Under the pieces are notes generated by a model, which made no database searches, was not told the DNA's origin, and saw nothing but the letters and a program-made list of their open reading frames with translations. DNA of 9,878 nt. Origin: Desulfobacterales bacterium (GTDB taxonomy: Bacteria; Desulfobacterota; Desulfobacteria; Desulfobacterales; JAUCGF01). The stretch is from the NCBI GenBank assembly GCA_029940345.1, contig JAOZRC010000091.1:2404-12281 (forward strand), written 5' to 3'. Below, piece by piece: positions 1-6,658 of the stretch (its first letter is position 1; every line of letters starts with the position of its first letter). The translations under genes were made by a program, and so were the position numbers.

Positions 1-162
1 ATGAAATTGCAGAAAGTCACTTTAAGCCAGATCACCGCCTTTTTGCATAAAGTGGAAACAACTGGAAATATGGTGTTTATTCGTCGTTTATCACTTTCAC
101 GAACCGGTAAGAAAAAACCATATATTGACGCTATTTTGCAGGTGGAAACGATCTCTATATGA
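1..162 (+). CDS. gspM: Type II secretion protein GspM-like, C-terminal end (partial)
   Basis: An open frame runs from the first base to a TGA at 160-162 and gives 53 residues beginning MKLQKVTLSQ and ending LQVETISI. The ATG at position 1 is probably internal, so the gene is cut by the window edge. The pattern (a short helix with a T-x-F-L-H-K-V-E stretch, then I-R-R-L-S-L, a basic turn, and a closing beta strand of the form Y-I-D-A-I-L-Q-V-E-T) resembles the end of the small ferredoxin-like periplasmic domain of GspM/PilO-type proteins. GspM is an inner-membrane platform subunit that works with GspL. The position directly before gspN supports the call, since M precedes N in many T2SS operons. 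The fragment is too short to exclude another PilO-fold protein. Confidence 0.6.
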   Translation: MKLQKVTLSQITAFLHKVETTGNMVFIRRLSLSRTGKKKPYIDAILQVETISI

Positions 163-197
163 ATACTTCAAATGTAACCGAATAATTCATTATTTAT

Positions 198-1103
198 ATG
201 CGCAATTCTATAAAATGGCTGCTTTATTTGACTTATATCACGGTGGTAACGATTTTATTCCTCTATTTCCTGTTCCCTTCACAGGCCGTTCATGACTATC
301 TCACCCATCACCTGAATAAAGCTCATACAGATATGAATGTTAAATTAGGAGCGATCAAACCGACATTTCCGCCGGCGTTGATGCTTACTAATGTCAAACT
401 GCTTTATAAAGAGGAACCGGTGTTTGAGGCGTCTGCACTGGAAGTGAGCCCCAAGCTTAAAACACTTTGGAAAGATACCAGAACCTATTCATTCAATTGT
501 GATGCTTACGGAGGGACATTACACGGTCAATTTACCCTGGAAGGTGATTTCAATGGAGAAAAACCAGGTGACAACCAACAGAACATGCGTCTGATTGCGG
601 GAGAAACCCAATTGGCCGATATGCAAATCAGTGCGTTTGATATACTTCGATACGCACCTGCTGATTACAAATTGAAAGGTGCCATCCAAGGCAAGATTGT
701 CTTTAAAAATGATCATAAAAAACAAAATTATAGCGTAAAAGTCAGACTCAAAGCGACCGACGCTGCGGTTACCATATTAAATCCTATTTTTAAACTGGGT
801 GAAATCACTTCTGATCAAATTGATATTAACTTTTCACAAAATAACCGCCTGATAACCCTGGCGCAATTCAGTTTAAAAGGAAAACAACTGAATGGTAAAC
901 TTTCCGGCCAGATCAAGTTGCAAAAACCATTGGAAAAAAGTGTGATCAATCTTAACGGATCGGTGCAGCCGCATCGAATATTTCTTGCCGACATAAAAAG
1001 TAAACTTCCGGTTAATTTGTTTTCGCCCAAAATATTTGATGAAAACGGCTTTTCTTTCAGAATTGGTGGCACTTTTGTTAAACCGAAATATTCGTTGCGT
1101 TAA
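198..1103 (+). CDS. gspN: Type II secretion system protein GspN
   Basis: 301 residues. One membrane segment at about residues 5-27 anchors the protein in the inner membrane; the rest is predicted periplasmic. The body is rich in beta strand, with a P-P-A-L-M-L-T-N-V pattern near residues 58-66 and a Y-G-G-T-L-H-G-Q motif near 104-111. These are typical of the long GspN proteins of Desulfobacterota, which resemble AsmA-like lipid-transport folds. GspN is an accessory T2SS component of uncertain role, absent from many systems. The start is the first possible ATG: an in-frame TAA lies 13-15 bases upstream. No good Shine-Dalgarno precedes it, and only 35 bases separate it from the GspM-like gene, so it may depend on translation of that gene. 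It is followed by an 87-base gap and gspC. Confidence 0.82.
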   Translation: MRNSIKWLLYLTYITVVTILFLYFLFPSQAVHDYLTHHLNKAHTDMNVKLGAIKPTFPPALMLTNVKLLYKEEPVFEASALEVSPKLKTLWKDTRTYSFNCDAYGGTLHGQFTLEGDFNGEKPGDNQQNMRLIAGETQLADMQISAFDILRYAPADYKLKGAIQGKIVFKNDHKKQNYSVKVRLKATDAAVTILNPIFKLGEITSDQIDINFSQNNRLITLAQFSLKGKQLNGKLSGQIKLQKPLEKSVINLNGSVQPHRIFLADIKSKLPVNLFSPKIFDENGFSFRIGGTFVKPKYSLR

Positions 1104-1190
1104 CTTATTATATTAATTCGATATTAGAATGAATTTCTATCTGAAATGCAAAAAAAATCTTAAATCGGTTCAACCAGCGACGCAGGTTCG
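1104..1190. other. gspN-gspC spacer, no gene
   Basis: An AT-rich gap of 87 bases, the widest within the T2SS block. I see no clear terminator or promoter. A short A-run at about 1149-1157 and a weak AGG at 1184-1186 before gspC are the only marks. The operon probably continues through it. Confidence 0.4.
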
Positions 1191-2069
1191 ATGATGAAAC
1201 GCTATTTTATTTTGATAAATCTAGCATTGACAACTGTGGCGATCTATTTTGCTGTAGCGGCCTTTTATAAATATGAAACCGGTAAGTTGACCGTCGGATC
1301 CGCATTGGCTATAAACGGTCAGAAGTCACAGGCAAGCGGCCCCGCAGTTTTCCGCCCGCTGTCGGCATATAAGGCGATTGAGACGCGTAATCTGTTTGAC
1401 GTGCGTATTCATGAACCGACACCGGCACCTACATCAAAGCCAAAAAAAGTCGATGTCGGTGCTTTGCAAAAGACCGACCTTAAACTGAAGTTATTTGGGA
1501 CGATTATGTATGACAGCGGCAATTGCGCCATTATCGCCGATAATAAAAAACAGCAGCGTTTATACCGGGTGGGAGATTCCGTCGAAAATGCGATCGTCAA
1601 AATAATTTTAAGAGAAAAGGTGATATTAGATGTTAATGGCAACGATGAAATTTTGAAAATTGAAAAAGTATTGAGCAACCAGAAGAAAACAATCAAACCT
1701 TCTGTTGCCAAGTTGGCAAAACCCACACTTCCCAAAAAGCCGTCAAAGCGTACAAAAATTAAAGTTAAACGTTCCGACCTGGAAAAATCAATGAATAACC
1801 TCAACGAGGTTTTCAAGCAAGTCCGGGTCAGACCCCATTTTTTTAACGGCAAGCCTGACGGTCTGACAATTAGCGGTATAAAACCTCAATCGGTTTTCAG
1901 AAAGCTGGGTTTGAAGAGCGGCGATGTGATTTTGGGTGTGGATGGCAAAGATATACGCAGTATTGACGATGCTCTCAAATTTTATCGGAGTTTAGGTGAA
2001 AGCGCTAATTTGCAGTTAAAAATAAAAAGACGGGGCATGCCCCGAACCATTGATTACGATATCAGGTAA
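1191..2069 (+). CDS. gspC: Type II secretion system protein GspC (PDZ type)
   Basis: 292 residues. GspC connects the inner-membrane platform (GspL/M) with the N0 domain of the secretin GspD. A membrane segment covers about residues 5-26. A homology region follows at about 57-160, beginning A-Y-K-A-I-E-T-R-N-L-F-D and including L-F-G-T-I at 101-105 and the L-Y-R-V-G-D-S turn at 124-130. A very basic, Pro-rich linker spans about 161-198, and a C-terminal PDZ domain about 200-290 with the signature G-L-K-S-G-D-V-I-L-G-V-D-G at 240-252. The PDZ ending, rather than a coiled coil, is one of the two known GspC types. Two adjacent ATGs (1191 and 1194) could start it; the ribosome site is weak. gspD begins 15 bases after the stop, consistent with co-transcription. 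Confidence 0.9.
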   Translation: MMKRYFILINLALTTVAIYFAVAAFYKYETGKLTVGSALAINGQKSQASGPAVFRPLSAYKAIETRNLFDVRIHEPTPAPTSKPKKVDVGALQKTDLKLKLFGTIMYDSGNCAIIADNKKQQRLYRVGDSVENAIVKIILREKVILDVNGNDEILKIEKVLSNQKKTIKPSVAKLAKPTLPKKPSKRTKIKVKRSDLEKSMNNLNEVFKQVRVRPHFFNGKPDGLTISGIKPQSVFRKLGLKSGDVILGVDGKDIRSIDDALKFYRSLGESANLQLKIKRRGMPRTIDYDIR

Positions 2070-2084
2070 TTACACAAAGTCCTA

Positions 2085-4715
2085 ATGAAAATAATACATT
2101 TTTTTAAAATCAGTATGCGGTTTTTAATTGTTTACCTATTTATAACTGTTACGGCGTTATCATCTGCCTCCGGGAAGGATGAATTCCCCGGGCAAAAAAA
2201 TAGCGACCCGCAAACGAATCCGTTCTCCGGCCAGAGGGTCAAACAGTCGGTTGACAGACATCCGTTCAATCCTCGTTCCGGACAGCCGGGAAGCGATTCC
2301 ATGGGACAGCCCTTCTCAAAAACAGGCCCGGGAAGAACTCCCGGGGAAGTGACGCCAAATCAGTTTCCCGGACAACCCGGAACCATGCAACCTGGAACCA
2401 TGCAACCCGGAACCATGCAACCTGGAAGAGGTCCGGGGGCGCCCTCTTCCCGCCAAACGGGCCCGGGAAGGATGCCGGGTGGGGCGTCATCACTACCGAT
2501 TCCCGGTCAGCCGGGTAGACGCGTGCAACCCGGCATGACACCCGGTCAATCACCTGGTGACACTGGCTCCCAAACCCAAACGAGTTCCGATCCGCCCGTT
2601 TTCGATGTACAAACCCAAACGGATGGTGAACAATTTATATCCATTGATTTTAATAACGTTGATATCAGTATTTTAATCAAGTTTATGAGTGAACTGACCG
2701 GTAAAAATTTTGTTGTGGATCATCGCGTCAGAGGAAAAGTGACTATCATTTCACCTTCACGGATATCGGTGAGTGAAGCTTACAAAGTATTCGAGTCTGT
2801 ACTTGAAGTTCATGGATTTGCTACGGTGAAAGCGGGTAAAATCATTAAAATCATACCTTCACCGGATGCACGCGCCAAAAACATTGAAACTATGCTGGAA
2901 GACGAGTCGCACGCACCGGAAGATAAGGTTGTCACCCAACTGATACCGCTCAGATATGCCGATGCGGCTGCGATCAAACGCATTATAGCGCCGCTGATTT
3001 CCAAAAGCAGTGTCGCACTGGCGTATGCGCCCACTAATACGCTGATTTTAACCGATTTTTATTCCAACATTAGGCGATTGCTTAAAATTCTCAAAACCAT
3101 TGATGTTACCGGAGTCGGACGACAACTTTCGGTCATTCCACTTGAATATGCCGATGCGACTAAATTTGTAAAATTACTGAGTTCGATTTTCAAAAAGGCC
3201 CGTCGTCCTAAAAAAGGGGTTGCGACAACTGCGGATGAAATGAAATTTGTCGCTGATGAACGCACCAATACAATTATTTTACTGGCCAGTGAAGATGAAA
3301 CCAAACGTATTAAAAATTTGATCGCACTTCTGGATAAGCAGACGCCTCCAGGGGATGAAAAAATTCGGGTCTACTATCTTGAACATGCCACTGCGGAAGA
3401 ACTGGCGGAGGTGCTTCAATCGTTGTCGGGTAAGCAACGCACCACCGGCAAAAAAAAGGGTAAGAAAACCTCACCCGTGGTGTCGGAAAACGTAAAAATA
3501 ACGGCCGACAAAGGCACTAACAGCCTGATTATCATGGCGGATAAGGATGACTACCGGGTGTTGGAAGAGATCATCCGAAAATTGGATATCCCGCGTGAGA
3601 TGGTCTATATTGAAGGGTTATATATGGATGTCAACACCGACAAGGATTTCGGACTTGGCGTGGAATGGTTGGTGGGCGGCGCTGCAACTCCCGGCGGTGT
3701 CTCTGTAGGTTACGGAAGCGGTTTTAGTAGTGATAATTATGCAAATTTAAAGGGGTTGGGAGGCCTCACAGAGAATAGTTCTGGTGTGGCGCAATTTCCC
3801 ACCGGCTTTTCAGTAGGAGTCATCGGCGAAGCGATTCGTATTGGCAGCCTTGTCTTTCCCAGTCTAGGCGCCATCATAAAGGCCTATCAACATGATCGGG
3901 ATATTCATATTCTGGCTAAACCCCAAGTGTTAGTCTCAGACAATGAAGAAGCCATTATACATGTGGGTCAAAATATTCCCTACCAAACCAAATCCGGAAC
4001 CGCAGGCAACAATGAGTCTTACAACACGTATGAATATAAAGATATCGGCATGACCTTAAAGATAACGCCCCAGATTAATAAGAACCGGATGCTGAAACTA
4101 GAAATTTCACAAAAAGTTGAAGCTCTGAACGATCTTGTCCAAACTTCATCGAGTGATCGTCCGACAACATTCAAACGCACCGTGGAAACAACGGTGGTTG
4201 TAAAAGATGGCCATACGGTCGTTCTCGGCGGAATGATTGATGACAGTTTTTCCCAGAGTAATTACAAAGTCCCCTGTCTAGGCGATATACCCGGACTTGG
4301 CTGGCTGTTTAAAGTAGACAGTCGCTCAAGAGAAAAAAAGAATCTTTACTTTTTTTTAACGCCCCATGTGGTGGAGAACCCAGCGGAAGCACAAGCAATT
4401 TACGAAGATAAAAAAAAGAGCATGGGAAAAGTTACCGATGATAATATTGATACACCTCAAAACCGTCAACGCAACCTGCAAACGGGTGAAATGATAAAAG
4501 AAAATTTGACAGATAGTCCGGCGGAAAAACAAAAGCGTTACAATGATAAAAGAATGGGAACAGATAAAATTACGGGTGGCAAAATTGAAATGAATCGGCG
4601 CAACTTGCGCACTGGTGAAATAATAAAAGACAATCTTGTGGAAAAACCGGCGGAAGCACAAAAATTTAACCATGATGAAAGCATGGAAGACGATACAATC
4701 CTCAATGGTAACTAA
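2085..4715 (+). CDS. gspD: Type II secretion system secretin GspD
   Basis: 876 residues, longer than the usual 650-750. GspD forms the outer-membrane channel through which folded proteins leave. Order of parts: signal peptide about 1-30; a disordered Pro/Gly/Gln-rich stretch about 31-180; N0 about 183-263 (starts F-I-S-I-D-F-N-N-V-D); N1 about 282-341 (Q-L-I-P-L-R-Y-A-D-A); N2 about 346-418 (V-I-P-L-E-Y-A-D-A); N3 about 425-500 with a Lys-rich loop; secretin core about 510-763. The core holds the family signature V-P-C-L-G-D-I-P-G-L-G at 729-739, then L-Y-F-F-L-T-P-H-V-V. A tail of 113 residues (764-876) is built of repeats. No lipobox Cys is seen near the signal peptide end, so the protein itself is not a lipoprotein. 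The 3' end abuts or overlaps gspE, pointing to coupled translation. The function is clear; the two extensions are the odd parts. Confidence 0.95.
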   Translation: MKIIHFFKISMRFLIVYLFITVTALSSASGKDEFPGQKNSDPQTNPFSGQRVKQSVDRHPFNPRSGQPGSDSMGQPFSKTGPGRTPGEVTPNQFPGQPGTMQPGTMQPGTMQPGRGPGAPSSRQTGPGRMPGGASSLPIPGQPGRRVQPGMTPGQSPGDTGSQTQTSSDPPVFDVQTQTDGEQFISIDFNNVDISILIKFMSELTGKNFVVDHRVRGKVTIISPSRISVSEAYKVFESVLEVHGFATVKAGKIIKIIPSPDARAKNIETMLEDESHAPEDKVVTQLIPLRYADAAAIKRIIAPLISKSSVALAYAPTNTLILTDFYSNIRRLLKILKTIDVTGVGRQLSVIPLEYADATKFVKLLSSIFKKARRPKKGVATTADEMKFVADERTNTIILLASEDETKRIKNLIALLDKQTPPGDEKIRVYYLEHATAEELAEVLQSLSGKQRTTGKKKGKKTSPVVSENVKITADKGTNSLIIMADKDDYRVLEEIIRKLDIPREMVYIEGLYMDVNTDKDFGLGVEWLVGGAATPGGVSVGYGSGFSSDNYANLKGLGGLTENSSGVAQFPTGFSVGVIGEAIRIGSLVFPSLGAIIKAYQHDRDIHILAKPQVLVSDNEEAIIHVGQNIPYQTKSGTAGNNESYNTYEYKDIGMTLKITPQINKNRMLKLEISQKVEALNDLVQTSSSDRPTTFKRTVETTVVVKDGHTVVLGGMIDDSFSQSNYKVPCLGDIPGLGWLFKVDSRSREKKNLYFFLTPHVVENPAEAQAIYEDKKKSMGKVTDDNIDTPQNRQRNLQTGEMIKENLTDSPAEKQKRYNDKRMGTDKITGGKIEMNRRNLRTGEIIKDNLVEKPAEAQKFNHDESMEDDTILNGN
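2373..2417 (+). repeat. 15-bp tandem repeat in gspD (Q-P-G-T-M x3)
   Basis: Three full 15-base units, CAACCCGGAACCATG, CAACCTGGAACCATG and CAACCCGGAACCATG, followed by a partial fourth (CAACCTGGAA). Units differ only in a synonymous C/T. They encode Q-P-G-T-M three times (GspD residues 97-111), then Q-P-G. The length is a multiple of three, so gain or loss of a unit would keep the frame. It lies in a GC-richer, CCCGG-rich stretch (about 2170-2570) encoding the Pro/Gly/Gln-rich segment. Confidence 0.95.
4374..4712 (+). repeat. Degenerate protein repeat in the GspD C-terminal tail (2.5 units)
   Basis: The translated tail aligns with itself. Unit A is residues 764-809 (starts E-N-P-A-E-A-Q, ends R-N-L-Q-T-G-E-M-I-K-E-N-L-T). 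Unit B is 810-852 (starts D-S-P-A-E-K-Q, ends R-N-L-R-T-G-E-I-I-K-D-N-L-V). Unit C is 853-876 (starts E-K-P-A-E-A-Q) and stops half way. Lengths are 46, 43 and 24 residues. DNA similarity remains visible, for example GGCGGAA and GGTGAAAT in corresponding places, so the duplication is moderately old. Confidence 0.85.
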
Positions 4716-6507
4716 GATGCCCGTGCCTGACAATCTGATACCCAACAGTCTGATAGAGATTCTTCAAACCCATTGCGGTGTTTCCGATGAACAACTGGAC
4801 GCCGCTCTCAAAATACAAGCTGAAAAAGGCGGCCGCATCGGCGTCATTTTAAAAAATAAAAAAATTATCACGGAGAATCAACTATTAGAAGCGTTTAGCA
4901 TCCGCTATGGTATTCCCTTTCGGCCTGACTTACCTCTTGATAATTTCAATAGCGCTTTCACCGAGCGCGTGCCGATTCAATTTTTGAAAAAATTTATTAT
5001 GGCGCCCCTGGATATTGACAACGACGCTCCTGGAGAGGCCGCTTCCTCAAAATCACCGGAGATGGATGAATCCCGATCTCCCCAACCGGATCATTGCACC
5101 ATCGCGATTAATGACCCGCTTTGTTTCCATGCGTTGGATGATCTGGTGCGCTTGCTTAACCTTAAAACGTATCAACTGGTTTTTTCAACTTCCAGATCCA
5201 TTATGTCCGTCATCAACATCACGTATGATCTGAATCGTGATTCAGCGCAACAACTTGTGCAGGATATGGAAGATGATGAGAGTATCGTCATCAGTGACAT
5301 TGAAGATAACGCCGATCTCCTGGATGACACCAGCGATGCGCCGATTATCAGATTGGTCAACCATATCATCTCGCAATCATCCAAGGCGCGGGCAAGTGAC
5401 ATCCATATCGAACCGTATCAAAACAGCTTTAAAGTGCGTTACCGCGTTGACGGCATTTTGTATGATCTGCTGACGCCTCCCAAGCGCATTCAGGCTCCTC
5501 TGATTTCTCGCATTAAAGTCATGGCCAAGTTGAATATCGCTGAAAAACGGTTACCCCAGGATGGTCGTTTTGATGTCAAAATCGGTGTTCAAGAGATTGA
5601 TGTGCGCGTTTCAACGTTGCCCACATCATTCGGTGAAAGGGTTGTTCTCCGACTTTTAAATAAGTCAGGGTCTTTTCTTGAATTGTCCGAGCTGGGGTTA
5701 ATTCCCGAACGTCTGGCGTTGCTGAAAAAGCTGGTGAAATCGCCCAACGGCATCATCCTGATGACCGGTCCCACCGGCAGCGGCAAGACCACAACCCTTT
5801 ATGCGATTTTATCCTCAATTAATAAACCGGATATTAATATTATCACGGTTGAAGACCCGATTGAATACCAGTTACCAGGAATCAGCCAACTCCAGGTGAA
5901 TGCCAAGATCGATCTGACATTTGCCCGGGGCCTGAGATCGATTGTCCGGCAAGACCCGGATGTGATCTTAATCGGTGAAATACGCGATAAGGAGACGGCT
6001 GATATTGCCGTGCAGTCCGCTTTGACCGGACACCTGGTCTTTTCCACTTTGCATACCAATGATTCCGCCAGTGCGATCACCCGCCTGGTGGATATCGGCG
6101 TCGAACCCTTCCTGATTTCATCTTCTGTCATTGCCGTAGCCGCTCAACGACTGGTGCGCGTACTGTGCAATGAATGTAAAGAAGCTTACTCCCCCGGTCA
6201 GGGAGCGTTAGAAACACTGGGTATAACGGAAGATCAAATTGCCGAAAAATTTTCCAATCCCCGTTTTTATAAGGCTCTTGGATGTGAACATTGCTTCAAT
6301 ACGGGCTATAAAGGACGCCTCGGCATTTTTGAAATCATGCTCTTGAATGACAGTCTTAAAAGCCTGGTTTTGAAAACCCACGATTCTAACCAAATAAAAC
6401 GTCAGGCATTGGAACAGGGTATGATCACGCTGCATCAGGATGGCATCTGGAAGGTATTAAATGGGATTACCACGATGGAGGAAGTGTTGCGGGTGACGCA
6501 ACAGTAA
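4705..6507 (+). CDS. gspE: Type II secretion ATPase GspE
   Basis: 600 residues from the chosen start. GspE is the cytoplasmic hexameric ATPase that powers pseudopilus assembly through GspL and GspF. An N-terminal regulatory domain (about 10-95, including G-V-S-D-E-Q-L-D-A-A-L) is followed by an N2 domain and the catalytic core. Visible motifs: Walker A G-P-T-G-S-G-K-T at 355-362, Asp box T-V-E-D-P-I-E-Y-Q from 381, Walker B D-P-D-V-I-L-I-G-E at 417-425, His box G-H-L-V-F-S-T-L-H-T-N-D from 442, and a zinc-binding tetracysteine set (C488, C491, C527, C530). The motifs are intact, so the enzyme should be active. A polar Ser/Pro/Asp/Glu-rich insertion of about 25-30 residues sits near 103-131. 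Start choice is uncertain: ATG 4705 overlaps gspD by 11 bases; ATG 4717 begins just after its stop. The frame is open further up to ATG 4636, but those added residues look unlike the family. Confidence 0.95.
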   Translation: MVTKMPVPDNLIPNSLIEILQTHCGVSDEQLDAALKIQAEKGGRIGVILKNKKIITENQLLEAFSIRYGIPFRPDLPLDNFNSAFTERVPIQFLKKFIMAPLDIDNDAPGEAASSKSPEMDESRSPQPDHCTIAINDPLCFHALDDLVRLLNLKTYQLVFSTSRSIMSVINITYDLNRDSAQQLVQDMEDDESIVISDIEDNADLLDDTSDAPIIRLVNHIISQSSKARASDIHIEPYQNSFKVRYRVDGILYDLLTPPKRIQAPLISRIKVMAKLNIAEKRLPQDGRFDVKIGVQEIDVRVSTLPTSFGERVVLRLLNKSGSFLELSELGLIPERLALLKKLVKSPNGIILMTGPTGSGKTTTLYAILSSINKPDINIITVEDPIEYQLPGISQLQVNAKIDLTFARGLRSIVRQDPDVILIGEIRDKETADIAVQSALTGHLVFSTLHTNDSASAITRLVDIGVEPFLISSSVIAVAAQRLVRVLCNECKEAYSPGQGALETLGITEDQIAEKFSNPRFYKALGCEHCFNTGYKGRLGIFEIMLLNDSLKSLVLKTHDSNQIKRQALEQGMITLHQDGIWKVLNGITTMEEVLRVTQQ

Positions 6508-6658
6508 AAATTTGAAGTTTTAAGTGCCTAAAGTTGCAGAATTTGAAAAACGTCTGAATCAGAATTAGCAGAATTCTGATGTATAAAATCCTGAACATTC
6601 TACCAACATTTCAAAATCGGGCCTGTAAATTCTGATTCAGACAATTAAAAAAAGATAA
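6508..6658. other. Spacer after gspE with nested inverted repeats
   Basis: 151 bases without a gene, AT-rich, separating the T2SS block from the TPR gene. It contains the 15-bp inverted repeat and internal hairpin listed separately. Just after the gspE stop, a loosely repetitive stretch (6510-6546) alternates AGTTTTAAGTGCC and TAAAGTTGCAG-like words. No clear -35/-10 pair is evident. Confidence 0.6.
6552..6642. repeat. 15-bp perfect inverted repeat enclosing a hairpin
   Basis: The left arm GTCTGAATCAGAATT (6552-6566) and right arm AATTCTGATTCAGAC (6628-6642) are exact reverse complements, 61 bases apart. Inside, AATTCTGAT at 6572-6580 also pairs with the last nine bases of the left arm (ATCAGAATT, 6558-6566) across a 5-base loop. 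The left arm therefore has two alternative partners. No T-run follows on the + strand, so it is not a textbook terminator. It could be a transcript-stabilising or attenuating structure, or the ends of a small non-autonomous repeat. Confidence 0.85.

Noticed and set aside
1409..1852. Minus-strand frame of 147 codons
   Set aside because: Lies wholly inside gspC, whose domains are conserved; no recognisable protein features.
2373..2417. CRISPR-like repeat
   Set aside because: Units are contiguous without spacers and in frame within a coding region.
2266..2553. Minus-strand frame of 95 codons with a repeated F-x-V-A-W pattern
   Set aside because: It is the complement of the 15-bp repeat and CCCGG-rich part of gspD. 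The + strand reading has a signal peptide and secretin context; this one has none.
6552..6642. Classical rho-independent terminator after gspE
   Set aside because: The stem is AT-rich, the loop is 61 bases and no T-run follows on the + strand; the inner hairpin also lacks a T-run.
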